The notes: generated by a model from the sequence alone, not told the origin. A stretch of DNA of 64,000 nucleotides from Paragorgia papillata (GCA_035771165.1 JAWNZC010000337.1:1104501-1168500), one strand, 5' to 3'; numbered from the stretch's first letter, positions 22,930-35,740 are shown. A program made the numbers and translations.

Positions 22930-23970
22930 CACACGCATGCACGAAAAAATGTAATCTATTTGTTTTATTACGTACTGCTGCGTAGGCAGTGTTTTGGTGG
23001 TAAACTGCCGAGATTTTTAGGGACGAAATAATGGCGTTTCGACGGAAGCCCTTTTACTCTGATGAAGGCCTCCGTTCGAAACGTCTCGGAATCGTCCCGT
23101 TTCTAGACATTTCGGTACATGCACTTTGCTATATATTTACAACTGACATTTGGCCTGTATTTGTAAAGGGTACTGTGGTTTATACAGTGTCCTCCACGTG
23201 CAGACTAGGCCTAAGGAGTTAAGGGCACTGACCTGCATGTATGGTTAGGAGCTGTTCATATGAGGCGGCCTGGCGGATTTTAGGTCACGAAAATCGTATT
23301 ACGACTATTTTTTATTAGAAATGCAAAACGGCACAAAGCATCGTTTTTCTGTAAATACAGCAATTAGCAAATGGTAATAATGTTTTTATGCAGTCAAAGA
23401 AAGATTTTCATGACATAAAATCATCCTCTCGTGTTGTGGAACAGCCTGGAACTTGGAACTTTTCTGCGCTTTTTTCCCATTTTGACACGCGCAAAGGGCC
23501 GGTCAGGTGCCGTGCTGCAAAATACTATTGGAGACTGCTAGCAACTCATCACAGGCACTACCTGCATGGCCGATTGCTTTTAACCAGTTTGGGTACCAGT
23601 ATGCTGCAGTCTTTAACGAACGGTGTAAACAACGTTCGACTTTACCATATAATTTAATAAAGAAATAAAATAATAAAAGTGAGAATAAACTTGATGAGTT
23701 CGGCACTGGCACTAGCTTTCCTGTTCGCTTCGGGTTCAAGTTCGCAACTGACACAACTAGCCAGCGCCTAGTTATCGAATTACAATGGGCGTATTCCGCG
23801 TTATGCTATGACGTCATAAACACTTAAAATTTAACAAAACATGAACTCGTTCGTTACACAGTGTAGTGTAATTGTGATAATTCGTAAATTGCATGAAAAG
23901 CCAACACAATTTTTGACGTCCTAATGGATCATAGCATGCTCAGTTTGTGGGTTTGCAGGTTCTAAAACTC
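22930..23970. other. No supported gene
   Basis: Short overlapping frames only. An inverted repeat CGTTTCGACGGA with TCCGTTCGAAACG occurs at 23036-23083. Nothing else is recognisable. Confidence 0.4.
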
Positions 23971-24050
23971 AATAATTCATGAGGAAAATTTAAAAGAAAT
24001 TAAGGTTTAATCAATGTCTGGTTACCCCGATAATGTCTGGTTACCCTGAT

Positions 24051-24123
24051 ATCAGTGTCTGTAAATGTGATACAGAACTGTTTAATAAAACATCAGTTCT
24101 GTATCACATTTACAGACACTGAT
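24051..24123. repeat. Perfect 30-bp-arm palindrome
   Basis: 24051-24080 and 24094-24123 are exact inverted complements (arm starts ATCAGTGTCTGTAAATG) with a 13-base spacer. It is part of a diverged copy of the dispersed repeat seen at 7868-8245. Confidence 0.9.
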
Positions 24124-24171
24124 AACAGTTCTGTAGCAAGTGTACAGACACTTTGCAATGTTCGCATTCAA

Positions 24172-24463
24172 CCATAGTCAATCGAGATATGGTCTGGAGT
24201 CGGCAAACTTCAAAGCGCTTATAATGAGCTGTGATTTTATATTGAACCGTACCTTTCACCGTGCACATCCTTTGTTTTAGGTTTACTAATATTTAAATAG
24301 CACGGTTGAGTGATTGAACTGAAACTCGTTGCTATTGGACAATTCGTTCATTATACTAAAATACAATGTGTTCAGTGACCGTGCACCGTGCACAAAAATG
24401 CATAAAGGCGAATAGACCAAAAGACTTTAGCTGAGTTTTCAGACCATATCTCGATTGACTATG
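24172..24463. mobile_element. MITE, ATAGTCAATCGAGATATGGT family, copy 2
   Basis: Inverted relative to the copy at 7280-7572 and similar along its length (shared GTTTACTAATATTTAAATAG block, TATGCATTTTTG block in complement). It is flanked by direct ATTCAAC duplications (left at about 24166, right at about 24464), again supporting insertion with a duplication of 7-8 bases. Confidence 0.8.
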
Positions 24464-25140
24464 ATTCAACTAAGCGTCCTCATACAAGATGAAGATGCAA
24501 ACAACAAATGATCAGAACGGCTATTTTATTTATGGCACGTCACTTAGAATATAAAATGTGGGACTAATACTGAAAACAAAGCGCAGGCTCACATCACTAA
24601 TTTAATAATGTAAACCTTACCTCGAAGGTTTATCAGAAGGTTTAATACAGAACGGCCACTCATTCTGTAAATAGTACATACAGCTGGGAGTAAAGTGATC
24701 CCCAACTTTTCAGCAATTTTAAATTGGTCGGTAAAAGTCCGTAAAACCACGTAAAGCGGGTACGTGTTTGCATCTAGGAAAACTATAACTTGTTGGTAAA
24801 TTGAACGGCAAAACTTAGTAGACCAACTATACTAAGACGCGTTTTACCGTTCAATCCGGTACAAACCCGACTTGGCCGGTACTGTAAAACCACACAGTTA
24901 TCAAAGATCTCCACTCAACTTCCCAGCTCAGAACGGTCACGGTTACGGCTTTTCGTGGGTGAATGCGTCAAATTAAATCTGATCATATCGCCGTTTATTC
25001 ACATTGCTTTATAATATTATTCTACGTACAGATATCCTGGTATACTCTTCCGTCCGATCCCATCGATCTGATAAAAAGCTGTGTACGTTAGTATTTTAAA
25101 CTGTTTTCCACTCGATCCAAGTCTAAAATTCAATTTTGAA
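24464..25140. other. No supported gene
   Basis: A/T-rich DNA with some local inverted symmetry (AAAACTTAGTAGACCAAC near 24810). Nothing is supported. Confidence 0.4.
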
Positions 25141-25320
25141 TAGACCTTATTCAAAAATGGCCGCCGAATTAAAATTCTTTTATATACATATAAATAAGCC
25201 CTTATGAACTCGTTTTCATGTGGGAAATTCAAAATAATTTTTACTTTAAAACGAGGTCATAAGGGCTAATTTATATGCACATAAAAGAATTCTAATTCGG
25301 CGGCCATTTAATAAGGTCTA
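25141..25320. mobile_element. 180-bp fold-back MITE
   Basis: The left end TAGACCTTATTCAAAAATGG and the right end are inverted copies, continuing inward through CCGCCGAATT, ATTCTTTTAT and AAGCCCTTATGA. Almost the whole element folds on itself. Non-coding. Confidence 0.85.
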
Positions 25321-25338
25321 TAAAGTTTACCACCTTTA

Positions 25339-25404
25339 GTTTGTTTGTTTGTTTGTTTGTTTGTTTGTTTGTTTGTTTGTTTGTTTGTTTGTTTGTTTGT
25401 TTGT
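25339..25404. repeat. (TTTG)n microsatellite
   Basis: About 16 uninterrupted TTTG units. It produces artificial open frames on both strands (CLFV and NKQT repeats). Confidence 0.95.
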
Positions 25405-26049
25405 TGCACGGATATCTCAAAAAGTATATTGGACCAATCGGTTAGGCAATTCATGTACGTTACTTTGTGGTCTTGCATGTCTCTTTTGGAAGGTTTGGCC
25501 ATGCATAGACCAAGGACCAACCTATCAAATTTTGTTGAATTTGGTTGAAAATTTGCTGAGAATTTGATAAAAATTAATCTGTTTGGAAGCTTCTCTGTGA
25601 AATTTTTTTTTATTTTACATATTCCGTAATCTAGTTTGGGCTCTGAGCAAAATTGCAATATATGTCATATATCTTATTCCAAAATTTCATCTTTGTTTGT
25701 CAAAGTTCGTAACTACTTCCCGGAAATGACGTCGTAAAAAGAATGAGCATGCAATTCAGAAATTTAGAAATTTCTTGTATTTACGCATTAACGAAGAGAA
25801 ATGAGAGAAATAATTAAATTAGTAGTGTCAATATAAAACACTCATTAATGATTTCCAAAATCTAGTTCTTTTAATTTTAGAAGTCACTTTCCGATAAGTA
25901 GCTAGTTACCAACTTGTCAGCGAAAATGTCCTTGAAGATGAAATTTTGGGAGAATATGCATTTTCGCGAAGTGGAATCGAACTTAAAGACATTTGGGGCC
26001 CCTGTGGCTCCAGCTTGAGCCCCTTATTCATTCTTCAGGCCACCCCTCA

Positions 26050-26072
26050 TTCTTTCTCATGGTGCTGTAAAG
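26050..26072 (+). promoter_or_regulatory. Putative 5' non-coding exon of RPS19 with TOP-like pyrimidine tract
   Basis: A pyrimidine run (CTCATTCTTTCTC) precedes a short stretch ending AAAG with a good donor GTAATGG after 26072. The coding exon begins exactly at the next acceptor (CACATTTTAG, then ATG at 26170). This is the usual layout of animal ribosomal protein genes: a short 5'TOP leader exon whose transcription starts in pyrimidines. A three-codon upstream frame (ATGGTGCTGTAA) would lie inside the leader if transcription starts before 26059. The exact start is inferred. Confidence 0.45.
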
Positions 26073-26169
26073 GTAATGGCGGTTTCGTTTCTACACGTGC
26101 ACATTCTCTCAAATAATTCCTTCGAGAAAGTTTTGTTAATATATATGACTGCTTTTAAACACATTTTAG

Positions 26170-26690
26170 ATGTCAGGTGGACGCGGTCACGGAGTTACAG
26201 TAAAGGACGTAAACCCTCACGATTTTGTGAAGGCTTTTTCTGCCCATTTGAAAAGGTGAATTTCAAATGATAGATAGATCTTTATTTTAACACGATAAAT
26301 GTTTAAGCTACAAGCTTGTGGGGTCTTTCATAGTCTCATGCAACTAACAAAACTCTTTATAAATTTGTAGCTTTATCGAGTAGCAAAAAGCAAATTATTT
26401 ATTGTAAGCCTTCTTTCTATTAACCCTATAGCGAGTTTCAGAGGGAATTATATCGCTGATCAGATCACACACTCAGAGCGATATAATTCCCTCTGAAACT
26501 CGCTAGTATAGGGTTTATGGAAAGTAGGCTTACTATAAATAACTTGATTTATGCGTCATCTCTACTCTAGTGTTGATCGGTACTTTATTAAGATTCAAAT
26601 ATGTTTAACAAATTATATATATATAAAATATGTTTAACAATATATATATATATTATAGGAAGATCTGCAATCACATGTACAGTATGTATG

Positions 26691-26726
<36 letters not shown>

Positions 26727-29700
26727 GCATGGCTGTAGGAAGCAGCCTATTCACTCCCTAAAAATTCTGACTAAACTAAAATTATCTTGTTTATGATCAT
26801 AATAATTATTTTGTTGTAAAACTGACCTCAAAATGCAGGAAATCACATTTCAGAGAGTGAAAAAATCAAATGTTTTTTTTGGGGGGGGCATGCCCCTAGA
26901 GGGTTTTCATGCCTTTGGTGCTCGACAAGCCCCCTAACCTGAACCATCTTCCTTATAGTTCCAACACTGGATCTTTAGGTTCATTGGCTATAGATCTGAC
27001 ATTGACATAATGCATGTGCAATACAGTCTCTTGAACTTACCTATGTACATACATATATACATATACAGGGCTTTCATACATACTGTATGTGGTTGCAGAT
27101 CTTTCTCTTGATTTGATGATGATACAATAACCAAAAATTGGTGCTTTTATTTTAGGCAAGGTAAACTTAAGGTGCCTGATTGGGTTGATCTTGTCAAGAC
27201 TGCAAAAAGAAAAGAACTAGCACCCTATGATCCTGATTGGTTTTACACCAGAGCAGGTTAGTCACACAGCTGAATACCAATTATTAAAAATAGGTACGCA
27301 ATGCGTACATGTGGATACTGGTATTTATTTGACTTGAGAGTCTAAGATAACTAATTGTGGATTGTAAATTCAATTCCATGCAAACATACCAAAACATACG
27401 GAAAATACTAGGGAATCTTGTGACATATATAAGAGCCCAGCACAAAACTCAAGGTAGTTGTATTATTCAAAATATTTATTTAGACATAATGTTTTGTTGT
27501 ATTACTAATTACAACATGTTCAGAGGCTAAATTACTATTTCAGTGAATTTATTATTTAAATATTTAAATTTTCATTACATTCAATTACCTATCTATAATT
27601 ATTATTATTATTACTCGGGTTACCTGTGGTAGCCGAGTCTAGGTTTTGGTGGCGTTTCTGTATTATTTTTCCCGATAGGCTTTGCAAAACCATGCGGTGT
27701 GCTATCGATCTGGTATTGCTCCATCTCGAAGCTTTTAGAAGATCACAAGTGACTTTATATTAATCAGTGATCATGTGGCTGAAAATTGTGCTCACTATAC
27801 GCTTACAACTGCAGATCTTGATCAGTATATTTTGATCTGGGTTAATATTCCGCTGTCTCAATCAAGACAAATGATTTATTCAATTTTAATACTGAAAAGT
27901 ATTACTCATGCTCACAATCTGATATCTGCAAGATGAGCGAGACATAAACAACGTTGAAAACAGAATTGACAATTTGCAAAGGATGGCCATAATAAGCTAA
28001 AAAACAACAGGAAATGCTGTCCTGTCCCTATAATCGCATTAAAAAATGTGATACTTATATCGCTTTAATTTCGCTCGAGTGTAACGTGATCATACGTATT
28101 TTCAATATTAGATAGCACCAGTGCAAAGCACAGCCTGAAAATTTGTTCTTGTGAATTATAGTCAGTAAACATCTTGGCCCAGCGCTTATCATGTTAACAC
28201 TTCAAACATTAATTCAGAGACTTTTCAGGTTTCAGAAATATTGATTCGAACGGTTTAACACTCTTGTCTGAGCAAAAACGCTATAAATTGACTACACCCT
28301 CTGCCTTCTTTTCCCTTCAACATGTACTCTTACGTCTCACCTCATCTCTAACCCCTAATACTAAAATGTCTGAACTCACGTTTAGGTAAATCGGCCAAAA
28401 CAGGCAATGCAGATGCTAATCGCATTGTTAAAGAATATGATATTTTTATATATGTCTTTGTTTAAAGACCTGGCCAAACGCTTTCAACATTTCATGCAAC
28501 ATTGTTCAACATTATTGAATTCAACCGTGATTCAACATGTTGAAAGCATTTGGCCACCCTGTTGAATGATGTTGAACGATGTTGAACGTTGTTGAATGGT
28601 GTTGAATGATGTTGAATGAAATTTGAACATGTTCAAATTTTCGTTCAACATGCGTTCAACAATGTTGAACGATGTTGCATGAAATGTTGAAAGCGTTTGG
28701 CCAGGCCTTTAGACTCTGGTAACACATGCATTGATGCGTCTCAATAAATCAATGTTCAACTCATTTTTGGAATAAGTATTGAATACGTCTACATGTAACA
28801 TAAACATGGATTTCTGCGTGTAGCTAAAACATCTTGGCCGAGCACCTAACATGTAAACACTTGAAACATTTAATAGTTAAAAAGGCATTCAGATTTCAGA
28901 AAGATCTTTAATCCGAAGCCAAACAAGTGCTCACACTGTTTCTGCGTCCTTGGAAAGCTTGTCGTTTAGGCGACAGAGTCGAAGCGCATTCTGGAGACTT
29001 ATTATAGTAACACCTTGTATGTTTTTATTACGGGATGCTGTATTGAACATGAGAAAGTTTTGCATGTAAATGTGCAGTCACCGCGCGCTTGTATGTATAG
29101 TATAAAACAACAGTACTGTACATACATACATACATACATAAAAATGTATTAAAATGCTGAAATACGTATTGTTTCAAAACCAGACAATCCGCAGAAATTC
29201 TCAAAACCGTTCAAATTTATACCGACAGACCAGTAGCCCACTGTCAGCTGTCAACTTGTCATATATTTCTTGGCGTCTTGTGATTGCGTGCAAATGTTCA
29301 TTCAGCTGAAACAAAACTCTACTTTCTATCTTCCATTCCTTGTTCTGGTACATGTTTCGTAAACCCTTTGGACATATAAATAAGACTTCTGAAGTAAGCA
29401 GTTTTTAACATATCAGCCTTTGCAATTGCAACTTGTATTAAAAGGTTTGTGATTGAGGACGATATTTAATATCTCAACAGTGCCTTAGTGGTAAACCTGA
29501 CAAGCAAACAAGCCAATAAGCATATTCACGCCACAGATAAATGTCGACTTCATGCAGATAAAGTCGACGAAATATGTATGTTTTCTAGTCTTTTTAAATT
29601 TTTAAGACCCAAACCACCTTGAAATATAAATTTTGTTGAAAACTTGTGTTTTTGAGATTTTGACACGTTGTAGGGTAAATATGAAAAATCAAAATTTGCA

Positions 29701-32700
29701 ATATAAAAAGGTACATAAAGGGGATATTACACGGTGGCAAGAAGATATGGATTTTATGTTCGAGTGGCAAGGACAATATCTCACGAGTGAGTTCAGCGAA
29801 TGAGTGAGATATTGCTCTTGCCACGAGAACATAAAATCCATATCTTTGAGCAACTGTGTAATGTTCTATTTATTATATGGACAATGAAATTATGTGTCGA
29901 AGTGATGTTGATAAACTGGGTTTAATGCAAAAACTACAACCGCTTGACCTAAAACTTTTCGAAAATACAAATGAAAAATACAACAGCTTATTCGAAAAAC
30001 TGAATTAAGAGAAGTTACTGGCTCAAATTTACCTGATTCGAAACTTACGGCAAAAGGCGAAAATTTTGACTTGTCGATATGTCACTTGTGAGCGTTACAT
30101 ACGAGAAATACGCCACTCGGTTCCCAGATGTAGTGAAATATGGATTCTACAAGTGTTTTAGTTGCTAGTAAAATACTCTCCTCCATATAATAAAGAGAAT
30201 TTATTTAGCAAATATTTGAAAAAGTGGAAAAAAAACCCATTTTGGGTGTAAGACCCCCTTAAACTCCAACACCCAAGCCCCAACCCTAATCTTAACTCTA
30301 ATCTTAAAATGACAATTTTAGGTAAATTGGGAAAAACAGGAAACGCAGAATGGGATAATATATCGCTTTCGTTCTAATCGCTTTACTATGTTAGATTCTG
30401 GTAACACATGAATCGATTTGTCTCAACAATGATCACAATGATCAACGCGCTTTTTGAGTATTTTATACGCCTACATTTAACTCAAGCAGTACCAAGCACA
30501 GTTGATTTCTGCGTATATACAGACATATAGCTAAGAGCCTAAGACATCTTGACCGAGGGCCTAACATGTCATCAGTACACTTGAAACATTAGTTAATCGA
30601 AGCGAAACAAGCACTCGCTCTGACAGTCTCTTCGTCCATGGAAAGCTTGTCGTTTGAGCGAGAAAGTTGAAGCGCGTTACGAAATAATTATAATAACACT
30701 TTGCATGTATGGTTTTATTACGCGATGCTGAATTACTGAACACGAAAAGGTATTGCATGTAAACGAGCATTGACCGCATTTAAACTCTACTGTATATCGA
30801 CAGACCAGTAGACCACTGTCAGCTATCAACTCGTCGTGGATATTTTCTTGGCGTCTTGTGATTGCCTGCAATTATCCATGACCTGAAGCGAAACTAGACT
30901 TCCAATCTTCCAGTGGTTGTTCTGAACACGCTCGTAAACCCTTCGGACATACGAATAAGACTTCTGAAGTATGCCTATTAGCTTTTCGCCTTGATCACGT
31001 GATTGACGAATACGTCATTCTTACTCATGACAGTGGCTAATGGTTTAGCAACCTGCAGTATCCGCAAAAATGGCAGGGTAGCTGCCAAAAAGATGATCTG
31101 CTGACAAATTAGGCTCATCTCTACTTAACATTATCCCTTTAACAAGCAAGTTTCTGCAAAATGCCCTCAGTTGATGAGTGAAATTGTCTTTTGTTAGCCA
31201 GAGTAAAATAGATAAGTAGGGTAGAGTGAGGTGGTTTTTCGGTTAAACAGGAAAAAATGGTTTTATTTAGAGATCAGTTTTGCTGTTTTCCTTCGCGGTG
31301 GAAAACTGAAAAAAAACGAAAGCCAAAAAACTCATTCAGAATATGTCCATAAATTCTCATTTTAATGCAAGTAGTGCTCTGTCAGTATTGGATACTTGGA
31401 AGTTGGATCAAACTAAGGGAGCACGCCAAAGTTCTTCTTCTTTCATGTAATATTCTTCCTTTGTTTATGTTTACGGGCTCCATCTTTGAATAATGCGGTA
31501 TATGTCATCAGTGTATCACAGGTGCTGTTACAATTTGCCCAAAGCTGAAGATCGGTTATCAGGCCTTGCCTGGAGTAAAACAGACTGCTCCTCAGAGACT
31601 CAAGGTGATTGATTTCGCGTGCGTACTAAATCTGAGCCAGACAGGTGTCATATAACTACGGTGACAACCACGTGCCGTTTTTTTAAAGAGTTTAGGCTTC
31701 GCATTTGAGAGATCTGGCAAATGGCAGAATTGATTTTGTTAGTATAGTTTCTACTGGCCCTCACCACTTTACATTTTGTATTTCTTCGTTATGATGGTGA
31801 TTTTACATTATACATTATATGAAAAGATTTTTTCTGTGAGTGATTGTTTTAAATCAATTTACCTTTGCTTGCCGTTTGTCCTTCGGTGTACAAACGTGAA
31901 ACTTAAACGTAGACTATGTACTTTTATATTTTATTGTTTTAATATTTATTATTTAATACCTGCTGTACATCAACTACACGTAAAGTGTGAACTCTTTTGT
32001 AAGTTTGTTTAGGTTTGAAAAGCGACTTTTCCCAATTTAGTTAGTTATATTTACAGCAGTTAGTGGCTTTAATTAATGAGAAATTACACTTGACAGTATC
32101 GACACGAGGTCGATTTAAAAGGTAAACAAACCAGTCAAAGTCGACTCGCAAACATGTAACCAAGCAAAGACGTTATAAGTGGATGTTTATGTTGTTTATG
32201 TTTTAAATATAAAATTATTGAACACAAATATTAAAGTTGAGGAATACGTTTTAAGAACTCAATATTTGAAGAAATGCCGAATTAGAATACAGTATTTACT
32301 AAACGCACGTGTGCGATCAAAGGCACATCATACATATTTTGACACGCACGTAACGCGTGATTGAGCGCATCTCCAGGCAAGATCTGGGTTATGTCAGTTT
32401 TATCATTTTTTTCGTGTTGGTTTTCAGGTTTTTTTTTCGAATTCGCTTCACCCTAAAGTAGGGACAAAATGTTTGAATACCTGTTATTTAAAGGGTTAAC
32501 TATGTATTGCAACTGTATGCTCTAATTAAAATCTATGTTTTTAGCTTCCATTCTCCGCCATATTTACCTGCGTGGTGGTGTAGGTGTTGGTGCCCTGACT
32601 AAGGTCTATGGAGGTAAATATTATAAAGTTCTTTACCTGTTGCTAAATATTATTGTTCATGTTATATATTTAACAAATAGATTCCATTTTGCCGTTGTCT

Positions 32701-35491
32701 GTTCAGTTATAGATGCACAGATGACGTCACAACGTGGTAAGAACAAAAAAGTGGCCCACGAGATGCAGTCGAGTCACTGATGTTCTTACCACGTTACGTC
32801 TTCTTTGCATCTATAACTGAACAGACAACAACAAAAAATGTTTTATACAATACAAAAATTTAAAAGGTTTTTATCGAAACTCTTGCCGGATTTTGGGGCA
32901 TGTAGAAGGAAAAAAGCAAGTCAGCTGACGTGATCCATGTGTCTGTCCTTTAATAGATCATGGCCAACAACCAATGAAAACACGCATAGCAACCAGGGTA
33001 TTGTATAAATAAATATACAGTCGTTGGCACCTAAGCGTGTACACCGCCCGCCAAAACATGTTTTATGTCAACTGATGTTCTTACCACGTTGTTACGTCTT
33101 CTTTGCATCTATAACTGAACAGACAACAAAAAAATGGGATCTATTTGTTTTATACAATACAAAAATTTAAAAGGCAAAAATCAAAACTCTTGCCGGATTT
33201 TGGGGCATGAAGAAAGAAAAAAGCAAGTCAGACGTGATCCGACGTGACCATGTGTCTGTCCTCTAATAGATCATGGCCAACAACCAATGAAAACACGCAT
33301 AGCAACCAGGGTATTGTATAAATATATATATATGACATTATATGATTGGAAAGGACTGGGGGCTAATCATCTTTACTTGTGGCCAGTCTGGTGGCTACAT
33401 TATGAAGGGCGCTGTTCGACATGTTGAATCCTGACAGATAGTAGATGATACATGTCAGACCACAAAGCACAACTAAGGTCTAATTGTTGATGTTGGGCAG
33501 GGAGGAAACTGTAGAAAAGCCCTTGAAACACAGGAGAGACCAACTAAAACATCTACTCACATGAGTCACAAGCTCCAGCTCATAAACTGGAAAGAAAGAA
33601 TTATTCTCAGGCTGTCACGGTCCACCTGAGCAGTAACCCCATCCAACTTTAGTTTAACTTCGAAGCTCAGCAGTGAGAGTCAGTGTAATAACATACAGTG
33701 GAGCCTCACTATAACGTGGTAGTTGGGGTCCTTAGTGGTGACCACGTTATAAATGAAGTGCGTTATTGCGAGGTACAGCCAAATATCTCGTTCCCAGTAG
33801 TACTCTTTCCACTCAGTTCTGGTGCAATATTGTGGGCTGAGTGCTGGGAGCGAGATTGAGTACTGCCAGAAACACTTTCTGTTTGATTCTAACAATCCAA
33901 ATTGTGACTGAAGAAGCTTGAAGTCTGCTCAAGACTTCAACAAAATGGAATTGAAATAAGATTTTTGAGCATGGTTTTCATTTCTCACAATGATCGCACT
34001 GCCGTGTTGTCGTTTTATCTCGTAATGACTGCGATTATTCAGGATGATCAGCGATCATCAGCCGACAAGATCAAATTGTATCCAATGAGCATAATAGAAA
34101 CTTCAGTTTCAGCATCATATTACACATCAATTCTGTTGCTATTTTGCGGAATGTAGTGGTCTGTGGTGGACTTTAGTATTGTATAGGTAAACATCACTAT
34201 AAGTAAGTCGTCAATTGACAAACGAGAAAAAAGTAAAATTTTGGGATCAACCGCGTTATACCGAGTCGCACGTTATAACGATGCGTGCTATAGCGAGGCT
34301 CCACTGTACCACCTTATTGCATGAGGTTTTAAAACTCTTTAGAATATGTTTGTCAATATTTATAGTTTGTATAATACTGTATGTATATAATTGTTATTTA
34401 GGTAGCAAACGAAGAGGTTCCAAACCATGTCACTTTGAAAAAGGATCAGCTTCTGTAGCTCGCAAGGTTTTACAATCATTGGAACAATTAAATTTGGTTG
34501 AACAACATTCTAATGGGTAAACATTCTAACATTTTAATATGATCACGAGTTAATTTCAGAGTAGGTTATACTATACAGTAGAACCTGAGTTTTACAAGCC
34601 CTATGTTTTACAACCACCTGTCATTTACGACCAGTTTTTCTAAAAACTGAGCCGAAACCTAGACTCGGTCTACCACAGGTAGCCCGAGTAAAAGTAGACC
34701 ACGAGTAGACATAATGATGAATCTCCCTCGATGAGCTTTTAGTTCTTGAAGAAAATGTTGGGGGAAAAATGTTTAAATTTTAAAAAAGCTCCATTTACAT
34801 TAATAAGTGTTAAGGCGAAATACTGTTTGGTTTGTGAAAGAAGTATAAGCCTATTCTATTCTTGGTCGACTGCTCCCTTCTAGTTGTCAATAAACTTGTC
34901 GTCGTAACTGTATATTACAAGTTTAGATTCTGAAGACGTTTTGAGTCTCAAGGACGAAAAGCTGAGCAATTAAAATGTTCAATTATACATGATGTAACCT
35001 TGATCAATTAATCTAAATTACATTTCACCATGCAAAACTTCAAGTCTTCAATGTATATTACATTTGACTCTGTTCAAGTGCCTTACTGACATTACTATAT
35101 TATTCTGAGAGTAAGTTATTATGCACCAAGTTTCACTCCGTTTCACTTTATGGCGGTCGGGTATTCCAGGGATCACATATATCATTCACTAATTTCGACG
35201 TTATGACGTTCCCATGATCGACCATCATGTAACATTGAAAACTTGAAATACGAGAATGTTGCCATTGTCGCTTTTGAATGAAATTCTATTTTTCCAATAT
35301 TGTAGAGGTCGCAAAATCACTCCTCAAGGAAGAAAGGATCTTGATCTTATTGCTAGCCAAGTAAGTACGGTGGCGGCATTATATAATTCCAGGATTTGTT
35401 TTCTTTAGAATTCGGATCGATTAATTAGATTAATTCAGAAACTTATTTATGTCTCTTTTTCTTTTCTCAGCTTGCGGGGAAAACGTCGTAA
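26170..35491 (+). CDS. RPS19: 40S ribosomal protein S19 (eS19), six coding exons
   Basis: Coding exons are 26170-26255, 27156-27256, 32545-32613, 34402-34516, 35306-35360 and 35471-35491. All have GT/AG borders and compatible phases, and encode 148 residues (human 145). Recognisable stretches are [50 protein letters not shown], then [47 protein letters not shown], and [18 protein letters not shown]. eS19 is part of the head of the small ribosomal subunit and is needed for 18S rRNA maturation. The N-terminus has a short MSGGRGH extension. Introns are large for a ribosomal protein gene (the longest is 5.3 kb) and carry fold-back elements. AATAAA at 35514-35519 follows the stop. Confidence 0.96.
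26403..26539. repeat. Fold-back element in RPS19 intron
   Basis: GTAAGCCTTCTTTCTATTAA at the left is mirrored at the right (TTTATGGAAAGTAGGCTTAC). Inside, GCGAGTTTCAGAGGGAATTA is followed by its inverted copy. Small non-coding hairpin element. Confidence 0.8.
26615..26722. repeat. (TA)n tracts
   Basis: Two TA dinucleotide tracts (about 26615-26658 and 26693-26722) with the ATATGTTTAACAA motif duplicated between them. Confidence 0.85.
28463..28712. mobile_element. MITE with CTGGCCAAACGCTTTCAACA ends
   Basis: The ends are inverted repeats of about 35 bases with one or two differences. The interior is built of repeated GATGTTGAA(C/T) units. About 250 bp, non-coding, in RPS19 intron 3. Confidence 0.8.
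29721..29865. repeat. Fold-back element in RPS19 intron
   Basis: AAGATATGGATTTTATGTTC at the left is matched by the complement near 29830, and outer GATATTACAC pairs with GTGTAATGTTC. Inner TGGCAAG and ATATCTCAC blocks also pair. Non-coding. Confidence 0.8.
32694..32829. mobile_element. Fold-back element, CTGTTCAGTTATAGATGCA family
   Basis: Left and right ends are inverted copies, with inner blocks GATGACGTCACAACGTGGTA and its complement. A partial copy of its right half (GTTCTTACCACGTTGTTACG) lies at 33067-33127. It starts 80 bases after RPS19 exon 4. Confidence 0.85.
32778..33329. repeat. Direct duplication of about 250 bp in RPS19 intron
   Basis: 32778-33020 and 33071-33329 share long near-identical stretches, including TTGCCGGATTTTGGGGCATG, then AAGCAAGTCAG, ATAGATCATGGCCAACAACC and AGCAACCAGGGTATTGTATA. 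Recent tandem duplication. Confidence 0.85.
33696..34306. mobile_element. Tigger/pogo-like non-autonomous transposon
   Basis: The ends CAGTGGAGCCTCACTATAAC and inverted GCTATAGCGAGGCTCCACTG bound 611 bp flanked by TA on both sides (33694-33695 and 34307-34308). Subterminal CACGTTATAA blocks are also inverted. CAGTGGA(A/G)CCTC ends plus TA duplication are typical of Tigger/pogo elements. There is no transposase frame. Located in RPS19 intron 4. Confidence 0.85.
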
Positions 35492-35513
35492 CTTTGTGAA
35501 CGGAAATCTATGA

Positions 35514-35519
35514 AATAAA
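35514..35519 (+). terminator. RPS19 polyadenylation signal
   Basis: AATAAA 22 bases after the RPS19 stop codon, followed by a GT-rich stretch (TGTGTTTTGTT). Short 3' UTRs of this kind are normal for ribosomal protein genes. Confidence 0.75.
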
Positions 35520-35735
35520 TTCTTTACGAATGTGTTTTGTTATCTTTTTAAAATTCACGTAGGCTCTGGCGCTTTGTTTTTGAGATAGAGGGCTTTCCTT
35601 TTCCTGAGGAACACTGTATTTTCTAAAATCTTATAAATTAACAATTAATATGTAAATCTCAGGAATATGACATGCATAAAAAATAAAATGCCAAAAATAG
35701 CATACAGTGTACATGTACATAAACTGGTGCTATTT

Positions 35736-35740
<5 letters not shown>

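Larger units (their letters stand above)
28140..30985. repeat. Diverged local duplications inside RPS19 intron 3
   Basis: Blocks of the same order occur two to three times. ACATCTTGGCC(C/G)AG followed by GCCTAACATG and ACACTTGAAACATT is at about 28165, 28840 and 30545. GGAAAGCTTGTCGTTT is at about 28956 and 30640. GACAGACCAGTAG(C/A)CCACTG is at about 29225 and 30800. A/T-rich non-coding DNA, duplicated before divergence. Confidence 0.7.

Noticed and set aside
23055..23085. Hammerhead ribozyme-like core (CTGATGA … GAAAC … GTC)
   Set aside because: Stem II is poor and the GAAACG segment pairs instead with an upstream CGTTTC, so the fold is not supported.
25308..25658. Frame with NKQT repeats
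   Set aside because: Produced by the (TTTG)n microsatellite.
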